From Glaciecola nitratireducens FR1064 (GTDB lineage Bacteria; Pseudomonadota; Gammaproteobacteria; Enterobacterales; Alteromonadaceae): a stretch of 64,000 bases of DNA. Every line of letters begins with the position of its first letter. The stretch's first letter is position 1. Where the stretch lies: NCBI RefSeq assembly GCF_000226565.1, contig NC_016041.1:1674001-1738000 (forward strand), written 5' to 3'. The translations under genes were made by a program, and so were the position numbers. Below are positions 7,197 to 17,610 of the stretch, piece by piece. Below the pieces are notes generated by a model, which saw only the letters and a list, made by a program, of their open reading frames with translations, was not told the origin of the DNA and did no database searches.

Positions 7197-8951
7197 ATGA
7201 ACGATGATATCTATTTTTCTGATGTCAATAATCGGCTTGAAACGCCAATAAGTCAGGATCAAATTCTGGCTGAGTTAACAGACATCTTATCCGCAAAAAA
7301 CGTCAAGGCAGACCCAAGAAAGAATACCCACTTCAGAAAAGGATGGCGTTCTGGAGGCGGCAGCGCGCTTGCGGTTATATTTCCACAAAGCTTACTGCAG
7401 CTATGGCAAAGCCTAAAAGTTTGCGTCAAAACGAATTCAATTATTATTATGCAAGCAGCAAATACCGGCTTAACCGAAGGCTCTGCGCCCAGTGGCGACG
7501 ACTATGATCGCCCTGTCGTTGTAATAAACACCCTAGCAATCGATCAACTCTTTTTGATTAACTCAGGTGAGCAAGTTGTTAGTTTGCCCGGTGCAACCTT
7601 GCACCAACTCGAAAAGCAATTAGCGGCAATAGGGCGCGCGCCTCACTCTATTATTGGTTCGTCGTGTTTGGGTGCCTCTATTGTTGGCGGAATTGCAAAT
7701 AACTCAGGCGGCGCTTTAGTTAAGCGCGGGCCAGCTTACACTGAACTTTCGGTTTATGCGCAAATTAACGCACAGGGTGAGTTAGTGTTAGTAAATCATC
7801 TAGGCATCCAATTAGGCGATTCTCCAGAGGCTATTTTAACGAGTTTACAAAAGGGGAGTTTTTCGCTCAATCCCATTGCGAAAAGCAATAAAATGGCATC
7901 TGATAAAGAGTATGTTGAGCGCATTAGAAACGTCAATGCCGACACGCCGAGTCGATTTAATGCAGACAAACGAAGACTGCATGAATCAAGTGGGTGCGCT
8001 GGAAAATTAGCTGTATTTGCAGTTCGTATAGACACATTCCCTGTTGCTAAGCGTGAACAAACCTTCTACATCGGGACAAACGATACAAAAGAGTTAACAA
8101 AATTAAGAAAAGATATTCTGTCGCGCTTAACAAATATGCCTGAAGTAGGGGAATACATGCACAGGGATATTTTTGATATTTCACAAAAGTACGGTAAGGA
8201 CACTTTTTTAAGCGTTTTGCACTTAGGAACAGAACGATTACCGCGTTTATTTTCTATCAAAGGTAGCATTGATGAGGCGCTGAGTAAGGTGAGTTGGTTA
8301 CCTAAGTCACTGACCGACAAATGTATGCAGTTTTGCAGCAGACTGTTTCCTCAACATATCCCGCCACGTCTGCTGCAGTATCGTAAAGATTACGAGCATC
8401 ATCTTATTTTAAAAATGAGTGATGAAGGAATTGCCGAGGCTGACGCTTTCTTAACTGACTTTTTTAGCAAATCGACATCGGGAAGCTTTATTGTCTGTGA
8501 TGCAAATGAGGCAAAGCGTGCTTATTTACACCGTTTCGCAGCAGCTGGTGCGGCGCTTAGATACCACACTATGTTTGAAAAGGAGGTTGGCGATATATTG
8601 GCCCTCGATATTGCGTTGCCAAGAAACGCAGTTGATTGGCTTGAAGCATTACCTGAAGAATTAGATAAGCAGATAGATAAAAAGCTCTACTACGGTCATT
8701 TCTTTTGCTACGTATTTCATCAAGATTACATCCTCAAGAAAGGAACCGACGCCAAGCAGGTAAAAAAGCAAATGTTAGCTTTATTGAATGATCGCGGCGC
8801 GAAGTATCCGGCAGAGCATAATGTCGGACACTTGTATGAAGCAGAGCCCGATTTAAAGCAATTCTATCAATCGTTAGACCCTACCAATGCGTTTAATCCG
8901 GGCGTTGGTAAAATGGATAAAACCAAACGAAATTGTGCTTGTTGCCTATAA
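7197..8951 (+). CDS. dld: FAD-dependent D-lactate dehydrogenase (quinone-linked, membrane-associated)
   Basis: 584 residues, close to the E. coli Dld length (571), and recognisably collinear with it: an N-terminal FAD-binding PCMH domain (RKGWRSGGG-like start, MQAANTGLTEGSAPSGDDYDR, IGSSCLGASIVGGIANNSGG), a substrate-binding middle (YMHRDIFDI..YGKDTFL) and the membrane-binding C-terminal domain (YEHHLILKM, FLHRFAAAGAALRY, YYGHFFCYVFHQDYI, PAEHNVGHLY, DPTNAFNPGVGK). It oxidises D-lactate to pyruvate at the inner membrane and passes electrons to quinone. It stands alone on the plus strand; no lactate permease or regulator is next to it. Confidence 0.97.
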   Translation: MNDDIYFSDVNNRLETPISQDQILAELTDILSAKNVKADPRKNTHFRKGWRSGGGSALAVIFPQSLLQLWQSLKVCVKTNSIIIMQAANTGLTEGSAPSGDDYDRPVVVINTLAIDQLFLINSGEQVVSLPGATLHQLEKQLAAIGRAPHSIIGSSCLGASIVGGIANNSGGALVKRGPAYTELSVYAQINAQGELVLVNHLGIQLGDSPEAILTSLQKGSFSLNPIAKSNKMASDKEYVERIRNVNADTPSRFNADKRRLHESSGCAGKLAVFAVRIDTFPVAKREQTFYIGTNDTKELTKLRKDILSRLTNMPEVGEYMHRDIFDISQKYGKDTFLSVLHLGTERLPRLFSIKGSIDEALSKVSWLPKSLTDKCMQFCSRLFPQHIPPRLLQYRKDYEHHLILKMSDEGIAEADAFLTDFFSKSTSGSFIVCDANEAKRAYLHRFAAAGAALRYHTMFEKEVGDILALDIALPRNAVDWLEALPEELDKQIDKKLYYGHFFCYVFHQDYILKKGTDAKQVKKQMLALLNDRGAKYPAEHNVGHLYEAEPDLKQFYQSLDPTNAFNPGVGKMDKTKRNCACCL

Positions 8952-9116
8952 TGTTCGTGCTGCTTCAAATGAGCAGTGAGTGGCAGGCATCGTGAAATAC
9001 GCTGACTGATGGTATTCACTAAGGTTTACCTTTTTTGTTTTCCCTTTGGGTAACAAAATCCTCCAGCGCCGCTCCAAGATCTTCTTCGCCACACACAGAC
9101 TCATCCTCTGGGACGT

Positions 9117-9977
9117 TTATTGGGATGAACTGGCTGAATTCGGCCAAATGGTGGTGCGATGCAGTAAGCGTGCATGACCTTCAAAGCCACCGGTGGCGCA
9201 ATGCAGCACAGAGCGATTATCCCACATAACTAATGTGTTTTTATGCCACTTGTGGCGGTAAACATTCTGTTCTCTTGTTTGCCAGTGGTGCAGTTCCATT
9301 AACAGTGCTTCGGCTTCGGCTTGCTGCATTCCTTCTATGCCGATGGTGTAGCCGATGCAACCGTAGACCGCTTGGCGATGATTGTCTGGGTGAGTAATCA
9401 GTAAAGGGTGTGTTTGCGTGGCGCGCGCACGCGATGAAATAATCGGCTGCATGGCGCTCTTCAATTCTGGATCAGGATTTCCGTAGAGTCCTTCTGGAGA
9501 ATAGGCAAGTTTGGCGGAGTGAATCGCTGTCAAGTCGCTTATTTTTTGCCGCAGCGAATCTGGCATGCTCTCATATGCTAAATGCTGATTGGCGAATAGC
9601 GTATCGCCCCCGTGTGGTGGAATAGTGATCCCAAATAAACAGGTGCCGATCGGTGGGACTGCTTTAAAACTCCAATCTGAATGCCATGATTCGGCAAATA
9701 TTGGGGTTGTTTCATCGGCGTATCTTGCTATCGCGGCTATGTAGCGGCGTCCTTCAATTGGGCAAAAGAATGGATCACTATCCAAACAACCAAAGTTTTG
9801 AGTGAAATTTTCTAGGTCATCGTCACTCATATCTTGATCTGGAAAGGAGAGCACATGATGCTCCGACCAAGCCTTCTTGATCTGCAGGACCTCATCGTCA
9901 GACAGCGGTTTGCTTAGGTCAATACCGATAATCTCGGCGCCGCAGGCTTGTCCGCTGGGCGTTATTTGAATAGCCAT
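9117..9977 (-). CDS. TauD/TfdA-family Fe(II)/2-oxoglutarate-dependent dioxygenase
   Basis: 286 residues with the family facial triad: H99 and D101 in ESWHSDWSF and the distal H273 in LLHRTTIW, with the nearby Arg that binds 2-oxoglutarate. The N-terminus (GAEIIGIDLSKPLSDDE) and the WDNR motif are typical of taurine/alkylsulfonate/2,4-D-type dioxygenases. It hydroxylates a small substrate using oxygen and 2-oxoglutarate; the substrate cannot be read from sequence. No sulfonate transporter lies nearby. The C-terminus ends soon after the HRTTI motif with a Ser-rich tail; an adjacent frame stays open for a further 90 bases or so, so a 3' frameshift cannot be excluded. Confidence 0.9.
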   Translation of the reverse strand: MAIQITPSGQACGAEIIGIDLSKPLSDDEVLQIKKAWSEHHVLSFPDQDMSDDDLENFTQNFGCLDSDPFFCPIEGRRYIAAIARYADETTPIFAESWHSDWSFKAVPPIGTCLFGITIPPHGGDTLFANQHLAYESMPDSLRQKISDLTAIHSAKLAYSPEGLYGNPDPELKSAMQPIISSRARATQTHPLLITHPDNHRQAVYGCIGYTIGIEGMQQAEAEALLMELHHWQTREQNVYRHKWHKNTLVMWDNRSVLHCATGGFEGHARLLHRTTIWPNSASSSQ

Positions 9978-10672
9978 GTGTGCCTCAGTTTATAATAAAA
10001 TAGGTGCTTGGATAGTAAAACTCACTTATCTAGCCACTTAGTTTCTTGATTATTTAAATGTTACAAAACCAGACAAGTTTTTATATTCTTTGATAATCTG
10101 AGTGACAATATTTTACCGTTATTTCAGATTGCTAATTAACAGTACGAACTTTCTCACGGTCTATATAAATAAGTATGCAATGCTACGGCTTTATGTTTTT
10201 GATTGCCAATTAGCAGAGCAAAGCGCTCTAATTTTTCAGCTTCAGCGCATACCGAAAAGGCGAAACAAAAAAGCAGAAAGCAAACTGCTAGATACGGATA
10301 CCGCAGTTTCAGACATATCCAAAAACCATAAATGCAAAAAGCATAAACACTATGATACCAACTTGCAACAAAGCATATTTCGTTTGTGTTCCAGGCTGGT
10401 TTGTCGAAGTCTTAGCTAACTATCCATATGCTGGCTTCATGACGAAGCCTCCGTTATTGCGTTAACTTGAAACTTAATCCGCTTTTTTGCAATCATGCGA
10501 GACCTAAAATGTTTGATATTGATTGCACTTTAGTCGAAGACAGCACAAAATGTAGCCGTATAGCGTTGGTATGTTGACCTAAGAAATTTGCCGTTCAACG
10601 GAAATGAAGTGAGTGTTGATGAGTTCAATTAAAAATTTAACATATCAGTGTGTTGTGGATGTGAAGGGAAGC
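9978..10672. other. Non-coding stretch between the dioxygenase and the propeller-GGDEF-EAL gene
   Basis: AT-rich and without a convincing gene. A 105-codon frame at 10102-10419 has no good ribosome binding site, a lysine- and serine-rich composition and no recognisable domain, so I leave it out. The stretch must hold the promoters of both flanking genes, which are divergent; no clear operator was seen. Confidence 0.5.
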
Positions 10673-13600
10673 ATGGATAAATATAAAACACTCCGTATGT
10701 CGCTTTTCCAACACAAGTTAGTGATTGGCCTCTGTTTTTTTGTGGCTTTCTTTTCTTTGACGTTCCCAAGTCCTGCTCTATCTGAGCTAAAAGCGCTTGT
10801 AGAGCAACCGCGCCTGTTTCACCTCGATACATCTGATGGTTTGAGCCAAGATACGATTTATGACCTACATATCGATCCATACGGCTTTTTATGGATTGCC
10901 AACGAAGAGGGCCTGAATCGTTTCGATGGCCATAAAGTAATTCAAGTACCTGGTTCACAGGGCGAGTTTTTGAACAATCCGGTTTATGATATTTACGAGG
11001 ACAGTCGCAAAAACTTGTGGATTAGCACAGGATTGAATGGCGTATTCAAGTTAACGCCGCAAAGTAGAGAGTCAGAAAGGATTATCGGCGTTAACTATTT
11101 AGACGATCCTGATTGGCTACAATATGCTGACTTAATAACAGAAGATGATACAGGCAACATAATCATTGCCTCTAATCATCAAGTAGACTTGTATGACTAC
11201 GATACAAATAAAGTGCTTAATTTATTTACGCTTACTGCTGAAGATGTTGCACAAAGCATCCACATTCGAACTGCGCTAAAAAGTGGAAACATGTTACTGA
11301 TAGGTACATCTACTTCGTTAATATCAGTGAATTTGCTAAACGGCAGCATAAAAAAAATATATTTTTTACCTCCAGCGTTAGAAAGTGATGTCAATAACCA
11401 ATACGTTAAAAACTTGACGCAAATGCCCAATGGACAACTATGGATTGGCACTGTTAGGGGGCTCTATAGTCTCTCGTTCAGCGAGCTCAAGGAGTTCGTT
11501 TTGAGCGATTGGTCTATGCCTACAACAACTATTATCAACAGCGAAAGAAATATTTGGAGTATCCATTTCTTCGATGAACAGACGCTTTACGTTGGCACGG
11601 ATCTGGGGCTATTTAAAACCGACCTATCGAGTTCAAGCTTTACTTTTGTGTTTGCGCCCCAGCAAGATAACGAAGATATTTCAGATAAGAGTATTAGAGC
11701 TATCGAGGTCGATGAAAATGGTATTGTATGGATTGGCACACGTCTGAATGGCGCTATGCTATGGTCTCCCAGCAGTACTAATTTTTCGACAATATATAAC
11801 ACCATCAGCGCTAGACCGGAAAATAGATTAAGCCATAATAATGTGCTCTCACTGTATCAAGAAAATGAAAGTACGCTTTGGGTAGGCACAACCAATGGAC
11901 TTAACAAAATTGACTTGGGCACAGGACTCATCAAGCAGTTTTTAAAATCAGATGCCGGAGCCGAGCATTACAACTCATCTTACATAACCCAAATACTTAG
12001 CATTAATGAAGGTGAGCTTTGGCTTAGAACCGGTGCTGGCTTGGTTATTTTTGATACAAACACGCAGAAAGCTAACGACCTTAGCTACCTAGCGCCGGAA
12101 TACAAACATCTGCTTGATAGTTATTCCTACAGTTTGACAAGAGAAGGGCGCTCAATTATCTGGTCTCTGACTGATCTTGGCTTAGTTAGATATGATTCAA
12201 CTAATTCCACAGCGCAACTTTTCGACTATGAACAGTTGGGTATTAACGGCGACACGACATTTGCAACGCTTGGTTTTGATATTCGCACATCTAATCTCTT
12301 GCTAAGTGGCTCAGCAAATCTACTGGGATTTAATACCAATACTCATAAAGTTAGCATTTTACACTCGGTGAAAATGGATGGTGCCTCTCGTTATATAACC
12401 CCAACAAGTTGGGTTAGAGATTCGAAAAATAATTTTTGGGTATCTTATGCAGGTAAAGCCCTTTATCAATTGGACGGCAACAGCTTCGCACAAATTAACG
12501 AATTCAATGCCAGCAATTTTTTAACGACCAACCTTATTTACGGACTTGCATTGGATGAGCGCGATAATTTATGGTTCAGTTCCCATTCGGGAATTCATGA
12601 GTTTAACCCACAGACTAATCGTCTCTATACCTTTCAATATATGCAAGGTGTGTCATCTTCAGAATTTAATGAGGGCGCATTTACGATAATAGCTGACGGT
12701 CGATTAGCGTACGGTTCTACAAAAGGCATTACACTTTTCGATCCTGCAAAAGTGTCATCTATGTATACCGGTGACAGCAGAGCACCAATTATTACCGAAA
12801 TAGAACTAGCCACAAGACGCCTCAATCTTCCCTATAAAAACCTTAATGATAGTGAAATTGTCCTTGAGCACGACGACATGGGGCTAACCATACACTTTTC
12901 TTCATTAAATTTTGGTACGGCCGAAGCTGAGCGATTTAATTACCGCTTAGTGAGTAATGATAAGGTTATTAATTTTCCTGGTTCAGTTTCAAACAAAATA
13001 GAAATTTCAATCCTTGGGTCAGGTCACCATACATTAGAGATTTATGAAATCGGTGAAAACGCTGTGCCTTTGCGAACGGCTAAATTACATATTCAGGTAA
13101 AATATGCTCCGCTGTGGTCACCATTAGCGATCGCGATTTATGCGATCCTATTTTTCTCTGCCTTGCTCTGGTTTATTGTTAGACGCAACAGGGTTCAAGC
13201 TTCGCTGGCCGATGCTAATAAGCAGATTTTGCTCTACAACAATAGACTGACGAGTGCACTTAAGGCTAGTAATTCTGATATATGGGAGTGGTCATCAGAA
13301 ACAAAAAGAATCAATACACCGCGATTGCGCAACGAATTGGGCTATAACAAGAATGACACTGAGTTTGAGGACCATTTATCACTGATTCATGAGGTTGACC
13401 GTCTTCAGTATTTGTCAGCGTGGCGGCAGTTTATTCGGGGTGAAGAAGAGTTGTTCGACAACACTTATCGAATGAAACACGCCAATGGCGACTATTTATG
13501 GTTCAGAGACGCTGGCAGTATTTCTAGTGCTGAAAATGAAGTTATTACGGTAACTGGAACATACACTAACGTGACTGAAAATATTGCGTCGAAGGAACGT

Positions 13601-15313
13601 TTAAAGTTATTTGGTGACGCCTTTAAACACACGCGTGATTGGGTACTTATTTTTGATCGTGAAAAACAACCTTTGGGGGCTAACCCGAGTTTTTACAAAG
13701 CCTTTGGCATTAGTGAAAATGTCGATTTTCAGTCTCAATTGAAATATATCATTGATAATCAGGAAGGAATAAAGCAGCGGTTTATTTTAAAACTAGCAGG
13801 CTTGAAGCCCGGTGAACATTGGAAAACTGAATTAGAATTTGTCGTTGCCGGGACCAAAATGACAACGCTGACCGATGTGAATGCAATTGCGGATGAAAAT
13901 GACGATAGATTGATAGAATATTATTTAGTTATTCTGACAGACATTACCGAACAAAAGGAAGCGCAAGAAAGTTTACTCAAAATGGCTAACTACGATGTGC
14001 TTACAGGGCTTATTAATCGTTCTTTGTTGATTGAAAAGTTGAAGCAATCAATTTCTTACGCCAGAAGACACGGCACAAGTTTATCTGTCATATTCATTGA
14101 CTTAGATCGCTTTAAACCGATTAACGATACATTTGGTCATCAAGCTGGCGATAAGGTGATTGTGGAAATAGCGCAGCGAATTAAGCATAAGCTGAGAGAC
14201 AACGATATCGTCGCCCGTCTAGGAGGTGACGAGTTTGTTGTTGTTCTCGAAGAGACGCAAGAAATAGAGAGTGTTAATAATGTAGTGCAAGAATTGCTAA
14301 TTCTTTTAGAGCAGCCTATTTATATCGGAAGTCACTCTGTCAGCGTTTCTGGAAGCGCCGGTATCGCAATGTATCCGGACGATGCAATTGACGCTGAAAG
14401 CTTGCTAAGGAATGCTGATGTTGCCATGTATAGCGCCAAGGAGTTAGGAAAAAACGGCTTTCAACACTTTACGGCAACTATGAATGAAAAAGTCCAATTA
14501 GATATGTTGCTACAAAACAAACTTAAAGTCGCTGTTGCCCGCAATGAGTTTGAAAATTACTATCAGCCGATCATTGATGTTAAAAATAAGAAAACGGTGG
14601 GGTTTGAAATGCTCATGCGTTGGCATAGCGATAATGAAGCGATATCGCCATGCGTTTTCATTCCTATTGCTGAGCATCTGGGCTTAATCGTTGAAATGAC
14701 GATAAAAGCAATAGAGCGAGGGCTTAATGATGTTGCAAAATGGTACGAGCAAGGTTTTCGTGGATACATGGCAATTAACTTGTCAGCGAAACAGTTTTCT
14801 ACTCGTCCTGATTTCGAGAAGATCCTACAGTTGTTGAACGACTATGGGTTGCCAGCGTCATGTTTACGCTTCGAAATAACGGAGGGCTTGTTAATTGATA
14901 ACAATGACAAGACAATAGATTATATGCATGAAATGCGCGCTTTGGGCTTTAAAATATCATTGGATGACTTTGGAACGGGCTACTCGAGTTTGCGTTATTT
15001 AAAAGATTTTCCTATTGACGTGTTAAAAATTGATAAGTCGTTTGTTGACCATATTGGCGTTGATAAAGGCACGGAGTCAATTATTGAATCGACCCTTATA
15101 ATGACAAAAATGCTCTCGATGGACACCGTTGCTGAAGGCATCGAGACACAACTGCAAGTCGACTTTTTCAACAAAACTAACTGCCGCTTTTTACAAGGTT
15201 TTTATTTTTCGAAACCTGTCAATCATCAAAAATGTTATGAATTGTTACAAAAAGACTGGTCATACAAGTTCACTTCCAAAAAAGACAGTGATAAACCTCT
15301 CTTAAAGTTATGA
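10673..15313 (+). CDS. Membrane sensor: two-component propeller, Y_Y_Y, PAS, PAS, diguanylate cyclase/phosphodiesterase
   Basis: About 1546 residues from ATG 10673, chosen because AAGGGA stands just before it; GTG 10613 or ATG 10619 would add a polar 18-20-residue extension. Order: signal/anchor (about 14-37); some 700 periplasmic residues of propeller repeats (GLSQDTIYDLHIDPYGFLWIA, DSRKNLWIS, ENGIVWIGT, EGELWLRT); a Y_Y_Y domain (about 720-810); one TM helix (about 816-838); two PAS domains; a GGDEF domain with intact RLGGDEF; and an EAL domain with EML at the first motif but conserved NLSAKQF, EITE, DDFGTGYSSL and AEGIET. It is built to couple a periplasmic ligand to c-di-GMP turnover. The GGDEF active site looks intact and the EAL site probably active. 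The ligand is unknown. Confidence 0.93.
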   Translation: MDKYKTLRMSLFQHKLVIGLCFFVAFFSLTFPSPALSELKALVEQPRLFHLDTSDGLSQDTIYDLHIDPYGFLWIANEEGLNRFDGHKVIQVPGSQGEFLNNPVYDIYEDSRKNLWISTGLNGVFKLTPQSRESERIIGVNYLDDPDWLQYADLITEDDTGNIIIASNHQVDLYDYDTNKVLNLFTLTAEDVAQSIHIRTALKSGNMLLIGTSTSLISVNLLNGSIKKIYFLPPALESDVNNQYVKNLTQMPNGQLWIGTVRGLYSLSFSELKEFVLSDWSMPTTTIINSERNIWSIHFFDEQTLYVGTDLGLFKTDLSSSSFTFVFAPQQDNEDISDKSIRAIEVDENGIVWIGTRLNGAMLWSPSSTNFSTIYNTISARPENRLSHNNVLSLYQENESTLWVGTTNGLNKIDLGTGLIKQFLKSDAGAEHYNSSYITQILSINEGELWLRTGAGLVIFDTNTQKANDLSYLAPEYKHLLDSYSYSLTREGRSIIWSLTDLGLVRYDSTNSTAQLFDYEQLGINGDTTFATLGFDIRTSNLLLSGSANLLGFNTNTHKVSILHSVKMDGASRYITPTSWVRDSKNNFWVSYAGKALYQLDGNSFAQINEFNASNFLTTNLIYGLALDERDNLWFSSHSGIHEFNPQTNRLYTFQYMQGVSSSEFNEGAFTIIADGRLAYGSTKGITLFDPAKVSSMYTGDSRAPIITEIELATRRLNLPYKNLNDSEIVLEHDDMGLTIHFSSLNFGTAEAERFNYRLVSNDKVINFPGSVSNKIEISILGSGHHTLEIYEIGENAVPLRTAKLHIQVKYAPLWSPLAIAIYAILFFSALLWFIVRRNRVQASLADANKQILLYNNRLTSALKASNSDIWEWSSETKRINTPRLRNELGYNKNDTEFEDHLSLIHEVDRLQYLSAWRQFIRGEEELFDNTYRMKHANGDYLWFRDAGSISSAENEVITVTGTYTNVTENIASKERLKLFGDAFKHTRDWVLIFDREKQPLGANPSFYKAFGISENVDFQSQLKYIIDNQEGIKQRFILKLAGLKPGEHWKTELEFVVAGTKMTTLTDVNAIADENDDRLIEYYLVILTDITEQKEAQESLLKMANYDVLTGLINRSLLIEKLKQSISYARRHGTSLSVIFIDLDRFKPINDTFGHQAGDKVIVEIAQRIKHKLRDNDIVARLGGDEFVVVLEETQEIESVNNVVQELLILLEQPIYIGSHSVSVSGSAGIAMYPDDAIDAESLLRNADVAMYSAKELGKNGFQHFTATMNEKVQLDMLLQNKLKVAVARNEFENYYQPIIDVKNKKTVGFEMLMRWHSDNEAISPCVFIPIAEHLGLIVEMTIKAIERGLNDVAKWYEQGFRGYMAINLSAKQFSTRPDFEKILQLLNDYGLPASCLRFEITEGLLIDNNDKTIDYMHEMRALGFKISLDDFGTGYSSLRYLKDFPIDVLKIDKSFVDHIGVDKGTESIIESTLIMTKMLSMDTVAEGIETQLQVDFFNKTNCRFLQGFYFSKPVNHQKCYELLQKDWSYKFTSKKDSDKPLLKL

Positions 15314-15474
15314 TTTTATTAAATTAAACCCTTTTTAGCATCGGCAATATTAATTGTAAGAAAACAACTGTTCGTAAAAAATTGATAGTAAAGAGTGTAA
15401 AAATCGGTTGTATATTCCTATTATTCGCGCATTATTATAGGCATGTGAATAACTTGTAAATGACAGGATGGATT

Positions 15475-17145
15475 ATGCCGTTAGATGATGCCAATTTGAT
15501 TCCTCAAGAAAGTGTGGTTTCACCTTTATCAATGCTATACAAATGGGAAAAAGAAAAGCCCGACAGCCTATATATGACGCAGCCAAAAGGTGATGTTGAG
15601 CTTACTTTTACTTGGGCTGAAACTGCAAGGGAAGCCCGTAAAGTAGCCGCTGCCCTAAAGGCGAAAAATTATCCCAAAGGAAGTAGAATTGCATTATTGT
15701 CTAAAAATTGCGCACATTGGGTGATTGCTGATCTTGGCATTATGATGGCTGGGCATATTTCTGTCCCGATTTTTGCCACCGCGGGTAAAGATACAATAAG
15801 TTATGTCTTGGAACACGCTAATTGCCCGCTTATTTTTGTAGGAAAATTGGATAATTCAGACGCGCAAGAAGAAGCCGTTCCCGAGACTATTGAGAAGATT
15901 GGTTTTCCTTATCCTGGTGCTGTTGGGAAAGCGTGGGAAATATTTACTGATATAGAGCCGTTAAGCGAAAGCCCGGTCCCTGATATGAACGAGATAATGA
16001 CGATCATATATACGTCAGGAAGCACTGGACAACCGAAAGGCGTTGTTCATACCTACCAAACTATCTGTTGGGCAGCACGAAATTCACTAAATACCTTGTC
16101 TGTAAATGAAAACGACCGAATTGTGAGTTATTTACCACTCGCTCACATAACAGAAAGGGTGCTATTGGAGCTTGCCAGTTTTTATTCTCGTATACAAATA
16201 CGCTTCGTCGAATCGTTAGAAACGTTCAACAGAGATGTAAAAGCGTGCCAGCCTACGTTGTTTATTTCAGTTCCTCGTTTGTGGACCAAATTCCAATTGG
16301 GCGTGTTGGCAAAAATTCCGCAAAAAAAGCTAAGCTTTTTATTGAGCATTCCTATTGTGGGTAAAAAAGTGGCCAAAAAGATCCGTAATGAGATGGGGCT
16401 AGGCTCAGCGAGGCTTTGGGCCTCAGGTTCTGCACCGCTTGCACTAGCAACTATTGATTGGTTCCATAGCATTGGCGTGGATATTTCTGAAGGTTGGGGA
16501 ATGACCGAAAATAGCGCTTATGGGACGAGTAGTGTGCCATTCAGAACGGATAAAATAGGTTGTATCGGAAAAGCCTACAATGGTGTTGAAGTAAGAATTG
16601 CTGAAGACGGCGAGATTCAAGTCAGTTCGCCTTGCAACATGGTGGGGTATTATAAAGAGCCAGAAAAGACAGCTGGCGTATTCACAAATGATGGTTTTTT
16701 ACGCACCGGAGATAAAGGTGTCATGGATTCTGAAGGTTACGTTAAAATAACGGGTCGACTAAAAGATATATTCAAGACAGAAAAAGGCAAGTACGTGACG
16801 CCAGCTCCGATTGAAGCGAAATTAATGGAGAATGCAATTATAGAGCAAGTCTGTGTTACTGGTACAAATTTGCCACAGCCTATTGCGCTTCTAGTGCTTT
16901 CCGAACATGCTAGGTCTCACAACAAAGAGAGTATTGTTGAAAGCCTGCAAAACACACTAACAATTGTGAATAGTGGCCTTGAAAGTCACCAACGTTTAGA
17001 TCGAATTGTTGTGTTTAACGAAGAGTGGTCGATAGAAAACGATTTATTAACCCCAACCTTAAAAGTTAAGCGTCACGTAATCGAAGAAAAATTCAAATCG
17101 GTAATTTTGACGGACCACAAAGATAGCGTGGTCTGGAACGATTAA
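15475..17145 (+). CDS. AMP-forming long-chain acyl-CoA synthetase
   Basis: An ANL-superfamily adenylating enzyme, 556 residues from ATG 15475 (AGGA eight bases upstream; an ATG at 15460 would add five residues). Seen in order: the P-loop IIYTSGSTGQPKGVVHTY, the LPLAHITER motif of long-chain synthetases, the A5-type motif EGWGMTEN, the LRTGDKG motif and the ITGRLKDIFKTEKGKYVTP hinge with its conserved Lys region. It activates a fatty acid to acyl-CoA through an acyl-adenylate in the cytosol or at the membrane. It resembles the FadD15/AMP-ligase branch (TGWxxT-like, eukaryote-like LACS) rather than E. coli FadD. A terminator follows directly, so it is a single-gene unit. Confidence 0.92.
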   Translation: MPLDDANLIPQESVVSPLSMLYKWEKEKPDSLYMTQPKGDVELTFTWAETAREARKVAAALKAKNYPKGSRIALLSKNCAHWVIADLGIMMAGHISVPIFATAGKDTISYVLEHANCPLIFVGKLDNSDAQEEAVPETIEKIGFPYPGAVGKAWEIFTDIEPLSESPVPDMNEIMTIIYTSGSTGQPKGVVHTYQTICWAARNSLNTLSVNENDRIVSYLPLAHITERVLLELASFYSRIQIRFVESLETFNRDVKACQPTLFISVPRLWTKFQLGVLAKIPQKKLSFLLSIPIVGKKVAKKIRNEMGLGSARLWASGSAPLALATIDWFHSIGVDISEGWGMTENSAYGTSSVPFRTDKIGCIGKAYNGVEVRIAEDGEIQVSSPCNMVGYYKEPEKTAGVFTNDGFLRTGDKGVMDSEGYVKITGRLKDIFKTEKGKYVTPAPIEAKLMENAIIEQVCVTGTNLPQPIALLVLSEHARSHNKESIVESLQNTLTIVNSGLESHQRLDRIVVFNEEWSIENDLLTPTLKVKRHVIEEKFKSVILTDHKDSVVWND

Positions 17146-17163
17146 GTTTTATGTTTTTATAAG

Positions 17164-17187
17164 GGCAGCGTTAGCTGCCTTTTTTTT
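17164..17187 (+). terminator. Rho-independent terminator after the acyl-CoA synthetase
   Basis: GGCAGC (17164-17169), loop GTTA, GCTGCC (17174-17179), followed by eight T. Confidence 0.92.
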
Positions 17188-17610
17188 GAGCAAAATTTAT
17201 AATTAGGTATCAATACTTATACATTAAAGTTCGGGCTACAACCGTACAATTCTCACATTGGTTTTAAGGTCGATTTAACAATAACAAACGACCTTATAAT
17301 TGGTAAGCCTTCTGTTACTGGCAGTCTGCTCTCGGCGGCTTCAATTGAGGTTATCGTTAATAGGATTAGTTACTACTACGCGATGTTATTAAGCAGTGTC
17401 GTTACAGTCGTCATCTGCTCATAAGGTCACTAGAAGGTATTTGGAGCGTTCTGCAATGGATCAAGATGTAGCTCCTAAAATTAATAAGTAAAGTCGAAAA
17501 AGGATGAACGGTTTCACTGAAAACACGAAACTTTTGTGTCCAATAACTATCTATTGCCCAAAGAGTTTTCAACTGTTTATCAATTACACTGTCAAATAGG
17601 AAACTCAACT
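17188..17610. other. Leader/intergenic region before the phosphate-binding-like gene
   Basis: About 420 bp without a gene. A frame reaching back to GTG 17536 is open, but its extra 25 residues look non-coding and the true start has its own ribosome binding site. I looked for a tandem Pho box and found only one CTGTCA half-site at 17589-17594. Confidence 0.5.

Noticed and set aside
9035-9229. 64-codon frame antisense to the end of the dioxygenase gene
   Set aside because: It overlaps conserved coding sequence on the other strand and has no ribosome binding site.
10102-10419. 105-codon open frame on the plus strand
   Set aside because: No ribosome binding site, odd composition and no recognisable domain; in an AT-rich intergenic region such a frame is expected by chance.
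17570-17600. Possible Pho box before the PstS-like gene
   Set aside because: Only one CTGTCA half-site; the second is not at the required 11-bp distance.
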